From assembly GCA_035943635.1 (NCBI GenBank), contig DASZBX010000147.1, positions 124,001-188,000 of the forward strand: a stretch of 64,000 bases of DNA, read 5' to 3'. The notes under the pieces are model-generated. The model saw only the letters and a program-made list of their open reading frames with translations. It was not told the origin of the DNA and did no database searches. The first letter of the stretch is position 1. Every line of letters begins with the position of its first letter. Origin of the DNA: DASZBX01 sp035943635 (GTDB lineage Bacteria; Actinomycetota; Actinomycetes; Streptomycetales; Catenulisporaceae). Below, one piece after another: positions 8,550 through 16,454 of the stretch. Made by a program: the position numbers and the translations under genes.

Positions 8550-9617
8550 ATGTCGTCAACCAGTGCGGTGTCTGCGAAGCAACTGATCAACCTCGCCGTG
8601 ATCGGCGGTGACGGGATCGGCCCGGAGGTGACGGCGCAGGCCGTCAAGGTCCTGCGGGCGGCCCTGCCGGCCGAGGTCAAGCTCGAGACCACCGAATACG
8701 ACCTCGGCGCGGCCCACTGGCACGCCACCGGCGAGACGCTGACCGACGAGACCCTGGGCCGGCTGGCCGGACACGACGCGATCCTGCTCGGCGCGATCGG
8801 CGACCCGACGGTCCCGAGCGGGGTGCTCGAGCGCGGCCTGCTGCTGCGGCTGCGCTTCGCGTTCGACCACCACATCAACCTGCGCCCGTCCAAGCTGTGG
8901 CCCGGGGTGACCGGTCCGCTGCGGTCCGAGCAGCCGATCGACTTCGTGGTGGTCCGGGAGGGCACCGAGGGTCCGTACACCGGCAACGGCGGCACGCTGC
9001 GCACCGGCACCGAGCACGAGGTGGCCACCGAGGTCTCGCTCAACACCGCCTTCGGGGTCGAGCGGGCCGTGCGGGACGCCTTCGCCCGGGCCGCGGCCCG
9101 CCCGCGCAAGAAGCTGACCCTGGTGCACAAGAACAACGTGCTGGTGTACGCCGGCCGGCTCTGGACCCGGATCTTCGAGGCCGTGGCCGAGGAGTTCCCC
9201 GAGGTCGCCACCGACTACCTGCACGTGGACGCCGCGACGATCTTCCTGGCCACCCAGCCGGAGCGCTTCGACGTGATCGTCACCGACAACCTGTTCGGCG
9301 ACATCCTGACCGACCTGGCCGCCGCGGTGACCGGTGGGATCGGGCTGGCCGCGTCCGGGAACCTGAACCCGTCCGGGCAGTTCCCGTCGATGTTCGAGCC
9401 GGTGCACGGCAGCGCCCCGGACATCGCCGGCACCGGCAAGGCCGACCCGACCGCGGCGATCCTGTCCGCGGCCCTGCTGCTCGAGCACCTCGGCCACCCC
9501 GAGGCGGCCCGGACGGTGGAGCGCGCGGTGGAGGCCGACCTGGCCGAGCGGGCCGGGCTGCCGGCCCGCAGCACGAGCGAGATCGGCGACGCGATCGCCC
9601 TGCGGGTAGCCGGCTGA
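8550..9617 (+). CDS. leuB: 3-isopropylmalate dehydrogenase
   Basis: LeuB oxidatively decarboxylates 3-isopropylmalate to 2-ketoisocaproate in leucine synthesis; the same enzyme class also processes methylmalate from the CimA route. The 355-residue protein shows the isocitrate/isopropylmalate dehydrogenase pattern: VIGGDGIGPEV at the N-terminus, VREGTEGPYTGNGG, KNNV, metal-binding aspartates in VTDNLFGDILTDLAA, and NAD contacts in EPVHGSAPDIAG. CGGAGG lies upstream of ATG 8550. It is followed by a terminator-like repeat and ilvE. Confidence 0.95.
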   Translation: MSSTSAVSAKQLINLAVIGGDGIGPEVTAQAVKVLRAALPAEVKLETTEYDLGAAHWHATGETLTDETLGRLAGHDAILLGAIGDPTVPSGVLERGLLLRLRFAFDHHINLRPSKLWPGVTGPLRSEQPIDFVVVREGTEGPYTGNGGTLRTGTEHEVATEVSLNTAFGVERAVRDAFARAAARPRKKLTLVHKNNVLVYAGRLWTRIFEAVAEEFPEVATDYLHVDAATIFLATQPERFDVIVTDNLFGDILTDLAAAVTGGIGLAASGNLNPSGQFPSMFEPVHGSAPDIAGTGKADPTAAILSAALLLEHLGHPEAARTVERAVEADLAERAGLPARSTSEIGDAIALRVAG

Positions 9618-9647
9618 GACGGTAATACGAAAGTGAGTTACCGTCTC
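9616..9647. repeat. Inverted repeat at the leuB stop / ilvE promoter
   Basis: GAGACGGTAA (9616-9625) and TTACCGTCTC (9638-9647) form a perfect 10-bp inverted repeat. Nested in it AGTGAG (9632-9637) and CTCACT (9645-9650) form a second one. A related CGGTCTCACT occurs at 9672-9681. It may be the leuB terminator, an operator for ilvE, or both. Confidence 0.6.
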
Positions 9648-9663
9648 ACTAGGCGAGAAAAAC

Positions 9664-9669
9664 TAGGAT
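9664..9669 (+). promoter_or_regulatory. Putative -10 element of ilvE
   Basis: TAGGAT at 9664-9669 resembles an actinomycete -10. Its -35 is not clear. Transcription would start near 9676, giving a leader of about 98 bases that includes the hairpin described next. Confidence 0.35.
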
Positions 9670-9706
9670 GACGGTCTCACTGGAGTAACCCGGCAGCAGG
9701 GTCCAG

Positions 9707-9766
9707 CCTCTTCATGGGGGCCGTCACGGTTCCACCCACCTTGATGATGACCACTCCATGAAGAGG
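9707..9766 (+). promoter_or_regulatory. Ribosome-binding-site sequestering hairpin of ilvE
   Basis: CCTCTTCATGG (9707-9717) is perfectly complementary to CCATGAAGAGG (9756-9766), an 11-bp stem with a 38-base loop. The 3' arm overlaps the Shine-Dalgarno AGAGGGA at 9762-9768, six bases before the ilvE ATG. Folding would hide the site and block initiation, so translation of ilvE is likely conditional. The signal is unknown. Confidence 0.6.
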
Positions 9767-9773
9767 GACTCCG

Positions 9774-10877
9774 ATGACCCCCACCATCGAATTGAAGCCG
9801 ACCAGCGAGCCCCTGGCCGCTGCTCAGCGAGACGTGCTTCTCGCCGACCCCGGCTTCGGCCGTTACTTCACCGACCACATGGTCACGGTCAAGTACTCGG
9901 CCGGGCGCGGCTGGCACTCCGCCGAGCTGCGCCCGTACGGCCCGATCGAGCTCGACCCGGCCTCCGCCGCGCTGCACTACGGCCAGGAGGTGTTCGAGGG
10001 GCTCAAGGCGTACCGGCAGTCCGACGGCACCATCGCCTCGTTCCGGCCGACCGCCAACGCGGCCCGGCTCAACCGCTCGGCCGCCCGGATGGGCATGCCG
10101 CAACTGCCCGAGGAACTGTTCGTCGGCGCGATCGAGGAACTGGTCCGGCAGGACTCCGCCTGGGTCCCGCAGGACCCGGAGAAGTCCCTCTACCTGCGCC
10201 CGCTGATGTTCGCCACCGAGGTCGGGCTCGGGGTGAACCGGCCGTCCGGGGAGTACACCTTCCTGCTGATCGCCTCCCCGGCCGGCTCCTACTTCGGCGG
10301 GGTGGCCCGCCCGGTCACCGTGTGGCTGTCCGAGGACTTCGTCCGGGCCGCGCCCGGCGGCACCGGCGAGGCCAAGTGCGCCGGCAACTACGCCGCGTCC
10401 TTCGTCGCCCAGGCCCAGGCGGTGCAGAACGGCTGCGACCAGGTCTGCTGGCTCGACGCGCACGAGCACAAGTACGTCGAGGAGATGGGCTCGAACAACC
10501 TGTTCTTCGTCTACGGCTCCGGCGACGACGCCCGGCTGCTGACCCCGGCCCTGACCGGCTCGCTGCTGCCCGGGATCACCCGCGACTCCCTGCTCCAGGT
10601 CGCCCGGGACCTCGGCATCCCGGCCGAGGAGGGCCGGATCTCGGTCGAGCAGTGGCGCGCGGACGCCGCGTCCGGCGCGCTGACCGAGGTCTTCGGCTGC
10701 GGCACCGCCGCGGTGATCACCCCGGTCGGCACGGCCAAGTCGGTCGGCGGGCAGTTCACCGTGGGCGACGGCGTCAACGGCGGCCCGGTCAGCCTGCGCC
10801 TGCGCGAACACCTGCTGGGCATCCAGAACGGCACCGTCCCGGACACCCACGGCTGGCTGCACCAGATCAAGGCCTGA
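9774..10877 (+). CDS. ilvE: Branched-chain amino acid aminotransferase
   Basis: IlvE transfers the amino group from glutamate to the 2-keto acids of Val, Leu and Ile, the last step of each pathway. It is a 367-residue fold-type IV PLP enzyme of the BCAT group: LHYGQEVFEGLKAY, the probable PLP lysine Lys201 in EAKCAGNYAAS, and EMGSNNLFFVYG. ATG 9774 is used because homology starts at MTPTIELKPTSEP; the ATG at 9758 is in another frame. Its ribosome binding site lies in the hairpin at 9707-9766. Confidence 0.95.
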   Translation: MTPTIELKPTSEPLAAAQRDVLLADPGFGRYFTDHMVTVKYSAGRGWHSAELRPYGPIELDPASAALHYGQEVFEGLKAYRQSDGTIASFRPTANAARLNRSAARMGMPQLPEELFVGAIEELVRQDSAWVPQDPEKSLYLRPLMFATEVGLGVNRPSGEYTFLLIASPAGSYFGGVARPVTVWLSEDFVRAAPGGTGEAKCAGNYAASFVAQAQAVQNGCDQVCWLDAHEHKYVEEMGSNNLFFVYGSGDDARLLTPALTGSLLPGITRDSLLQVARDLGIPAEEGRISVEQWRADAASGALTEVFGCGTAAVITPVGTAKSVGGQFTVGDGVNGGPVSLRLREHLLGIQNGTVPDTHGWLHQIKA

Positions 10878-10918
10878 CGGGTTTCACGGCTGTTACGGTG
10901 TCCGCGTGATGAGACGCA

Positions 10919-10949
10919 TTGACGCCCGCCGGTGAAGTGGTGGCACAAT
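10919..10949 (+). promoter_or_regulatory. Putative promoter of cimA leader
   Basis: TTGACG at 10919-10924 and CACAAT at 10944-10949 are 19 bases apart. The predicted start falls at 10956-10958, on the ATG of the leader peptide, so the leader would be leaderless. Confidence 0.5.
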
Positions 10950-10957
10950 CGCGGACT

Positions 10958-11008
10958 ATGTGGACCCGGCGCAGCATCATTAGCCGCGGCGCATCGGCAC
11001 AGGGCTAG
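10958..11008 (+). CDS. cimA leader peptide (16 aa)
   Basis: ATG 10958 to TAG 11008 encodes MWTRRSIISRGASAQG, with two adjacent Ile codons. It begins at the predicted transcription start and ends 27 bases before a strong terminator. Tandem isoleucine codons ahead of a gene that feeds isoleucine synthesis are what an attenuation leader would show. No Shine-Dalgarno is present. Confidence 0.6.
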   Translation: MWTRRSIISRGASAQG

Positions 11009-11035
11009 TCATACGACCACCCGCCGCCGGTGCGC

Positions 11036-11072
11036 AGACCTCTCGTGACTTCACGAGGGGTCTTCTTGTTTT
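11036..11072 (+). terminator. Intrinsic terminator / attenuator upstream of cimA
   Basis: A 13-bp stem, AGACCTCTCGTGA (11036-11048) with TCACGAGGGGTCT (11051-11063), is followed by TCTTGTTTT. It lies 91 bases before the cimA start in the same transcript as the leader peptide, so it should act as an attenuator. Confidence 0.75.
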
Positions 11073-11163
11073 CCGGATACTTCTGCGGCCGGAACCCACC
11101 CGGACCGGCCGACACTGCAGACCCAGCGGTCCACACTGACGCCGACGAACTAAGGAGAGCGGC

Positions 11164-12759
11164 ATGAGGAACCCCGACGAGTTCCACATCTACGACACCA
11201 CCCTCAGAGATGGTGCGCAGCAGGAAGGGCTGGCACTGTCGGTCACCGACAAGCTGGCCGTCGCCGGCCATCTCGACTCCCTGGGCGTGGGCTTCATCGA
11301 GGGCGGGTGGCCCGGGGCGATCCCCAAGGACACCGAGTTCTTCCGGCGGGCTCAGACCGAGCTCGACCTGAAACACGCGCAACTGGCCGCGTTCGGGGCG
11401 ACCCGCCGAGCCGACCTGAAGGCCGCCGACGACCCCCAGGTGGCCGCCCTGCGCGACAGCGGTGCGCCCGTCATCACCCTCGTGGCGAAGGCGCACGAAC
11501 GGCACGTGGACCTCGCCCTGCGCACCACCCTGGACGAGAACCTGCGGATGTGGCGCGACACCGTCGAACACCTGGTGGCCGAGGGCCGCCGGGTGTTCGT
11601 CGACGCCGAGCACTTCTTCGACGGCTACCGGGCCAACCCGGCCTACGCGCTCGAGTGCGTACGCACCGCGATGGAAGCCGGCGCCAGCCTGGTCGCCCTG
11701 TGCGACACCAACGGCGGCATGCTCCCGACCGAGCTCGCCGACACCGTGCACGCCGTGATCGGGGCCACCGGCGCCCGGCTCGGCATCCACTGCCACGACG
11801 ACTCCGGCTGCGCCGTGGCCAACTCGCTGGCCGCGATCGACGCCGGCGCCACCCACGTCCAGGGCGCGGCCAACGGCTACGGCGAACGCACCGGCAACGC
11901 CAACCTGTTCACCATCGTGGCCAACCTCCAGCTCAAGCTGAACCGCCAGGTGGTCCCGGACGAGGCCCTGGTCGAGATGACCCGGATCGCGCACGCGATC
12001 TCCGAGGTGACGAACGTGGCGCCGTACTCCAAACAGCCCTACGTCGGCTTCTCCGCCTTCGCCCACAAGGCCGGCCTGCACGCCTCCGCGGTGAAGGTCG
12101 ACCCCAACCTCTACCAGCACGTCGACCCGGCCGTGGTCGGCAACGACATGCGGATGCTGGTCTCCGACATGGCCGGCCGCGCCACGATCGAGCTCAAGGG
12201 CCGGGAGCTGGGCTACGACCTGTCCGGGGACCGCGAGACGCTGACCCGGGTGGCCGACCGGGTCAAACGGCTGGAGGCCGAGGGCCACTCCTTCGAGGCC
12301 GCCGACGCCTCGTTCGAACTCCTGCTCCAGGACGAGATCAACGGCGAGCGCCGGCGCTACTTCACCGTCGAGTCCTGGCGGGTGATAGTCGAACAGCGCC
12401 CCGACGGCACCCGGACCAGCGAGGCCACGGTCAAACTGCACGCCCAGGGCGAGCGGATCGTCGCCACCGGCGAGGGCAACGGCCCGGTCAACGCCCTGGA
12501 CACCGCGCTGCGCCTGGCCCTGGGCCGGATCTACCCGGACCTGGCCCAGATCGAGCTGACCGACTACAAGGTGCGCATCCTGGAAGGCGACCACGGCACC
12601 GACTCGCGCACCCGGGTCCTGGTCACCTCCAGCGACGGCGAGGAGAGCTGGGCCACGATCGGCGTGGACGAGAACATCGTCGGCGCCTCGTGGAACGCGA
12701 TCGAGGACGCGGTGACGTACGGGCTGCTGCGGCTCGGGCAGACGCTGCCGGGGGTGTGA
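11164..12759 (+). CDS. cimA: Citramalate synthase
   Basis: CimA condenses pyruvate and acetyl-CoA to (R)-citramalate, giving 2-ketobutyrate for isoleucine without threonine deaminase. The 531-residue protein has the DRE-TIM metallolyase signature DTTLRDGAQQEG (11-22), the metal ligands in GIHCHDDSG, AANGYGERTGNAN, and a C-terminal LeuA-type regulatory domain. Length and the opening motif favour CimA over LeuA. AAGGAGAG precedes the ATG. LeuA-like enzymes with other substrates remain a smaller possibility. Confidence 0.9.
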   Translation: MRNPDEFHIYDTTLRDGAQQEGLALSVTDKLAVAGHLDSLGVGFIEGGWPGAIPKDTEFFRRAQTELDLKHAQLAAFGATRRADLKAADDPQVAALRDSGAPVITLVAKAHERHVDLALRTTLDENLRMWRDTVEHLVAEGRRVFVDAEHFFDGYRANPAYALECVRTAMEAGASLVALCDTNGGMLPTELADTVHAVIGATGARLGIHCHDDSGCAVANSLAAIDAGATHVQGAANGYGERTGNANLFTIVANLQLKLNRQVVPDEALVEMTRIAHAISEVTNVAPYSKQPYVGFSAFAHKAGLHASAVKVDPNLYQHVDPAVVGNDMRMLVSDMAGRATIELKGRELGYDLSGDRETLTRVADRVKRLEAEGHSFEAADASFELLLQDEINGERRRYFTVESWRVIVEQRPDGTRTSEATVKLHAQGERIVATGEGNGPVNALDTALRLALGRIYPDLAQIELTDYKVRILEGDHGTDSRTRVLVTSSDGEESWATIGVDENIVGASWNAIEDAVTYGLLRLGQTLPGV

Positions 12760-12767
12760 GCCGGGCG

Positions 12768-12809
12768 GGCGGGTGGCCGGGCGGCCGGGCCACGGCCCGG
12801 CCACCCGCC
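12768..12809 (+). terminator. Terminator after cimA
   Basis: A perfect 15-bp stem: GGCGGGTGGCCGGGC at 12768-12782 pairs with 12795-12809, loop 12 bases. No T tract. Confidence 0.6.
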
Positions 12810-12850
12810 TGCGGCCGACCACGGCCCGCCGAGCTTGTAGGCTCGTAGCC

Positions 12851-13669
12851 GTGCGTATCGCGAGATTCTCCCTACCCGACACCGCCGCCGACGCCGGCGC
12901 GGTCCGCTTCGGCCTGGTCGAGGGCGACCCGGACCAGCCCGAGAGCATGGTGATCGCCGAACTCGACGGCCACCCCTTCGTCCCCGACCCGCGGACCCTG
13001 GCCGGGCAGACCACCGGCCGGGCCTGGCCGCTGGCCGAGGTGCGGCTGCTCGCCCCGACCCTGCCGAGCAAGATCGCCGCGATCGGCCGCAACTACGCCG
13101 AGCACGCGCGCGAGCTGGGCAACGAGGTCCCGGAGGTGCCGATCACCTTTCTCAAGCCGTCCACCAGCGTGATCGGCCCGAACGAGAACATCGCCTACCC
13201 CGAGGCCTCCAAGGAGGTCGGCTACGAGGCCGAACTGGCCGTGGTGATCGGCCGGCTGTGCCGCCAGGTGCCGATCGCCCGGGTGCCCGAGGTGGTGCTC
13301 GGCTACACCTGCGCCAACGACGTCACCGCCCGCGACCTGCAACGCGCCGAGGGACAGTGGGGCCGGGCCAAGGGCTTCGACACCTTCTGCCCGCTCGGTC
13401 CCTGGATCGAGACCGAAATCGATCCAGAGGATCTGGCCATCACCTGTACCGTTGGCGATGAGCTCAAGCAGGCGGGCCGGACCAGCCAGATGATCCGGAC
13501 CGTGGCCGAGCTGGTGGCGCACGTGTCCGAGGCGATGACCCTGCTGCCCGGCGACGTGATCCTGACCGGGACCCCGGCCGGGGTCGGCCTGCTCCGGGTC
13601 GGCGACACCGTCTCGGTGGGCATCGAGAATATTGGCACCCTGACAAATCGAGTAGTGAGCCGTGACTGA
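12851..13669 (+). CDS. Fumarylacetoacetate hydrolase family protein
   Basis: The 272-residue protein has the FAH C-terminal fold: IAAIGRNYAEHA near residue 76, metal-binding Glu126 and Glu128 in GYEAELAVVIG, and Asp157 in YTCANDVTARDLQ. Family members act as 2-hydroxyhepta-2,4-diene-dioate isomerases, acylpyruvate hydrolases or oxaloacetate decarboxylases, so the substrate is open. GTG 12851 is seven bases after TAGGCT (12838-12843), a typical leaderless start. Its stop overlaps the gltX start by eight bases, implying cotranscription. Confidence 0.9.
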   Translation: MRIARFSLPDTAADAGAVRFGLVEGDPDQPESMVIAELDGHPFVPDPRTLAGQTTGRAWPLAEVRLLAPTLPSKIAAIGRNYAEHARELGNEVPEVPITFLKPSTSVIGPNENIAYPEASKEVGYEAELAVVIGRLCRQVPIARVPEVVLGYTCANDVTARDLQRAEGQWGRAKGFDTFCPLGPWIETEIDPEDLAITCTVGDELKQAGRTSQMIRTVAELVAHVSEAMTLLPGDVILTGTPAGVGLLRVGDTVSVGIENIGTLTNRVVSRD

Positions 13670-15212
13670 CCTCGCCGTGACCGACCCGTCCGCGCCCGAG
13701 CCCGCCGCGCCCGCCGTCCGGGTGCGCTTCCCCCCGTCGCCCACCGGCGACCCGCACGTCGGGATGGTGCGCTCCGCCCTGTTCAACTACGCCTTCGCCC
13801 GGCACTTCGGCGGCACCTTCGTGTTCCGGATCGAGGACACCGACCTCGCCCGCAACACCGAGGAGTCCTACCGGATGCTCCTGGCCACGATGCGCTGGAT
13901 GGGCATGGACTGGGACGAGGGGCCCGAGGTCGGCGGCCCGTACGGCCCGTACCTGCAGTCGCAGCGGACCGGGATCTACGCCGAGGTCGCCGAGAAGCTC
14001 AAGGCCGCCGGTCACGCTTACGAGTGCTTCTGCACCCCCGAGGAGCTCGAAGCCGGCCGCGAGCGGGCCAAGGCGGCCAAGCGCACCCCCGGGTACGAGG
14101 GCACCTGCCGCAGTCTCAGCGCCGAGCAGATCGCCGCGCACCGGGCGGCCGGCCGCACCAGCGTGCTGCGCTTCAAGATGCCCGAGGGCCCGATCACCTG
14201 GGACGACCTCGTCCGCGGGGAGATCACCTTCGACGCGGCCAATGTGCCGGACTACGTGCTGGTCCGCGCGGACGGCTCGCCGCTGTACACCCTGACCAAC
14301 CCGGTCGACGACTCGATGATGCGGATCACCCACGCGATGCGCGGCGAGGACCTGCTCTCCTCCACCCCGCGCCAGCTGCCGCTGCACGCCGCCCTGATCG
14401 AGATCGGCGTCGGCACGACCGTCCCGCGCTTCGGCCACCTGCCGTACGTGATGGGCGAGGGCAACAAGAAGCTGTCCAAGCGCGACCCGGGCGCGTCGTT
14501 CAGCCACTACCTCAAGCGCGGCTTCCTGCCCGAGGGCCTGCTGAACTACCTGTGCCTGCTCGGCTGGTCGCTCGGCGAGGACGAGGAGATCTTCACCAAG
14601 GCCCAGCTGGTCGCCGCATTCGACGGCACCCGGATCTCGGTCAACCCGGCCCGGTTCGACCTGAAGAAGTGCGAGGCGATCAACGCCGTGCACCTGCGCC
14701 GCCTCGCGCCGGAGGACCTGGCCAAGCGGATCCTGCCGTTCCTGTACGACGCCGGCCTGCTGCGCGGCGCGGCCGGAGCACCGAGGTCGCAGGAACGCCA
14801 CCTGGCCGACGACGCCGAATGGCACCTGCTGCTCGCCACGATCCCGCTGATCCAGGAGCGCATGGTCGTGCTGTCCGACGCGGTGAACATGGTCGGCTTC
14901 CTGTTCGTCGAGGAGTCCGGGTTCGCGGTGGACCCCGAGGACGGCGCCAAGGTGCTCACCAGCGAGGCCAAGCCCGTCCTGGACGCCACCCTGGCCGCGC
15001 TGGAGCAGCTGCCCGAGGCCGAGTGGACCACCGAGTCCGTCGACCAGGCACTGCGCGTCGCCCTGATCGAGGGCCTGGGCCTGAAGCCGAAGAACGCCTT
15101 CACCCCGGTCCGGGTCGCGATCACCGGCCGCCGCGTCTCCCCGCCGCTGTTCGAGTCGCTCGAACTCCTCGGCCGCGAGCGCACACTGGCCCGACTGCGC
15201 GCCGCGGTCTGA
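13662..15212 (+). CDS. gltX: Glutamyl-tRNA synthetase
   Basis: This class I synthetase charges tRNA-Glu, and in actinobacteria usually also misacylates tRNA-Gln for later amidation. The ATP-binding motif FPPSPTGDPHVG lies at residues 23-34 and the KMSKS equivalent KLSKR at 270-274. A 516-residue length is slightly long because of the variable N-terminal tail. GTG 13662 overlaps the preceding gene. A tRNA-Gln gene lies 212 bases downstream, a fitting neighbour. Confidence 0.96.
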   Translation: MTDLAVTDPSAPEPAAPAVRVRFPPSPTGDPHVGMVRSALFNYAFARHFGGTFVFRIEDTDLARNTEESYRMLLATMRWMGMDWDEGPEVGGPYGPYLQSQRTGIYAEVAEKLKAAGHAYECFCTPEELEAGRERAKAAKRTPGYEGTCRSLSAEQIAAHRAAGRTSVLRFKMPEGPITWDDLVRGEITFDAANVPDYVLVRADGSPLYTLTNPVDDSMMRITHAMRGEDLLSSTPRQLPLHAALIEIGVGTTVPRFGHLPYVMGEGNKKLSKRDPGASFSHYLKRGFLPEGLLNYLCLLGWSLGEDEEIFTKAQLVAAFDGTRISVNPARFDLKKCEAINAVHLRRLAPEDLAKRILPFLYDAGLLRGAAGAPRSQERHLADDAEWHLLLATIPLIQERMVVLSDAVNMVGFLFVEESGFAVDPEDGAKVLTSEAKPVLDATLAALEQLPEAEWTTESVDQALRVALIEGLGLKPKNAFTPVRVAITGRRVSPPLFESLELLGRERTLARLRAAV

Positions 15213-15264
15213 TCGTTCTGCGGATCGTCACGCCCGCGGTGGTCTGAGCCAGGTCGCTGTGGGG

Positions 15265-15295
15265 CCCGCGGCGGCCTGGCCCAGGCCGCCGCGGG
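15265..15295 (+). terminator. Terminator after gltX
   Basis: The 31-base segment is almost a perfect palindrome: 15-base arms around a single C, effectively a 13-bp stem with a tight loop. No T tract. Confidence 0.6.
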
Positions 15296-15344
15296 TGAGT
15301 CCACATGCCCTCCCACCTGGTGTTACGTCGATCGAATAACCAAG

Positions 15345-15374
15345 TTGGGTGATCAGCCGAATGTCCGGTACAGT
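15345..15374 (+). promoter_or_regulatory. Promoter of tRNA-Gln
   Basis: TTGGGT (15345-15350) and TACAGT (15369-15374) are spaced by 18 bases, about 50 bases before the mature tRNA. Confidence 0.5.
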
Positions 15375-15424
15375 TATCCAGGCAACGTGAGTTGCAGCCA
15401 AGCTTCCCGCCAGGGAAGCAGTGA

Positions 15425-15496
15425 TGGGGTATGGGGTAATTGGCAGCCCAGCAGATTCTGGTTCTGTTAGTCTAGGTTCGAGTCCTGGTACCCCAG
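15425..15496 (+). tRNA. tRNA-Gln (CTG)
   Basis: Acceptor arms TGGGGTA (15425-15431) and TACCCCA (15489-15495) pair perfectly, with discriminator G. The anticodon loop TTCTGGT gives anticodon CTG, and the T arm contains GGTTCGAGTCC. CCA is not encoded. The tRNA borders an accessory region, so its 3' end could be an integration site. Confidence 0.95.
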
Positions 15497-15505
15497 CTAT
15501 AAACG

Positions 15506-15558
15506 CGCTACTCAGACCCTGTCCTTCGGGACAGTCGGATTGAGTAGCGATTTTATTT
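15506..15558 (+). terminator. Terminator after tRNA-Gln
   Basis: CGCTACTCA (15506-15514) pairs with TGAGTAGCG (15541-15549); within it CTGTCC and GGACAG close a TTCG tetraloop. ATTTTATTT follows. Confidence 0.8.
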
Positions 15559-15565
15559 GTGGCGC

Positions 15566-15598
15566 GAGCCGCGTCCGATTCCAGGGCGCGGCTCTTTT
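15566..15598 (+). terminator. Second terminator after tRNA-Gln
   Basis: GAGCCGCG (15566-15573) pairs with CGCGGCTC (15587-15594), followed by TTTT. Tandem terminators isolate the tRNA from the accessory genes. Confidence 0.7.
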
Positions 15599-15667
15599 GT
15601 GTGGTCGTTGGCAGCTTCAATCAGTACTCGTCTTCTTGACCGCACCTTCCAGGCGCGCAACACTCAG

Positions 15668-15694
15668 CTGGCAATAGTCGGCAATAACTGCCGA
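15668..15694 (+). promoter_or_regulatory. Candidate XRE operator upstream of 15707 gene
   Basis: CTGGCAATAGTC at 15668-15679 recurs exactly at 17318-17329, and GGCAATA is directly repeated here (15669-15675, 15680-15686). The two sites flank the operon that encodes an XRE regulator, suggesting autoregulation. Confidence 0.5.
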
Positions 15695-15706
15695 GGAGCC
15701 AGAGCC

Positions 15707-15916
15707 ATGAAGCTGCAATTCCTCGGTACCACCAGCAGCGACGGCGACTGCCCGACGCTGTACCCGACCGACCGCGATACCTACGTTGTCCAGGGCTACC
15801 AGGTGACTGACCCCGAAGCGCTCGCCGAACTGCGCGATGTCCTGCCCGGCGAGACCCTCGTGGAGAGTCCGCGCGGGCTCCTCAAGTTCGCCGAGGCAGA
15901 AGAACGGAACCAGTGA
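15707..15916 (+). CDS. Small hypothetical protein upstream of DUF6879 gene (69 aa)
   Basis: MKLQFLGTTSSDGDCPTLYP begins a 69-residue protein of a type commonly found beside DUF6879 and XRE genes in actinomycetes; its biochemical role is unknown to me. GAGGAG lies upstream of ATG 15707. The stop overlaps the GTG of the next gene, so translation is probably coupled. Confidence 0.75.
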   Translation: MKLQFLGTTSSDGDCPTLYPTDRDTYVVQGYQVTDPEALAELRDVLPGETLVESPRGLLKFAEAEERNQ

Positions 15917-16437
15917 GCAACGGCTACATCACCGGAGGCGGATTCGCCGCGTTGTTCGACAGCTACGAGCACACGGCATTCCGGCTTGAAGTGCGCAAAT
16001 CCTACCTTGGAGTCCCGTACGAGCAAGATCGCTTCGCCAAATTCCTGGCTGGGGAAGACGACGAGGCCCAACGCACGCGTCCCTGGCTGACCGGGGTCAG
16101 GCGTCGGGCCGGCGAGGGCAAAACCATGACCCGAGCGCGAGTCGTCGACCATCCGGCCACCGATTACGTGCGCTACGCCTACCAGGCGGCGGTGGCCAAT
16201 ATCGCTGCGGGTGAAGACATCCGGTATCTGGATCGGAGCGCGGCTACCGATCTCCCGGCTTATGACTTCTGGCTGTTCGACTCCTCACGGCTCTACCTCA
16301 TGCACTACACCGAAGACGATGAATCGCTTGGCGCCGAGGAAGTGACCGACCCAAGGCGTATTCTGCAGCATGCGTACTACCGTGACGCTGCTTGGCACTA
16401 TGCCCTACCTCACCAACAGTTCTCACTGACGAACTAG
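15913..16437 (+). CDS. DUF6879 family protein
   Basis: The 174-residue protein contains SYEHTAFRLEVRKSYLGV near the start and an aromatic-rich C-terminal half (YDFWLFDSSRLYLMHY). This matches the DUF6879 family that accompanies XRE/DUF5753 regulators in actinomycetes; family assignment is by recognition, function unknown. GTG 15913 overlaps the previous stop by four bases. It has no signal peptide or membrane segment. The next gene starts 17 bases downstream. Confidence 0.75.
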   Translation: MSNGYITGGGFAALFDSYEHTAFRLEVRKSYLGVPYEQDRFAKFLAGEDDEAQRTRPWLTGVRRRAGEGKTMTRARVVDHPATDYVRYAYQAAVANIAAGEDIRYLDRSAATDLPAYDFWLFDSSRLYLMHYTEDDESLGAEEVTDPRRILQHAYYRDAAWHYALPHQQFSLTN

Positions 16438-16454
16438 AAGCCACCCGACCGCCC

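Noticed and set aside
10878..11163. T-box or other tRNA-sensing riboswitch upstream of cimA
   Set aside because: No T-box sequence or stem I layout was seen; leader peptide plus terminator explains the region better.
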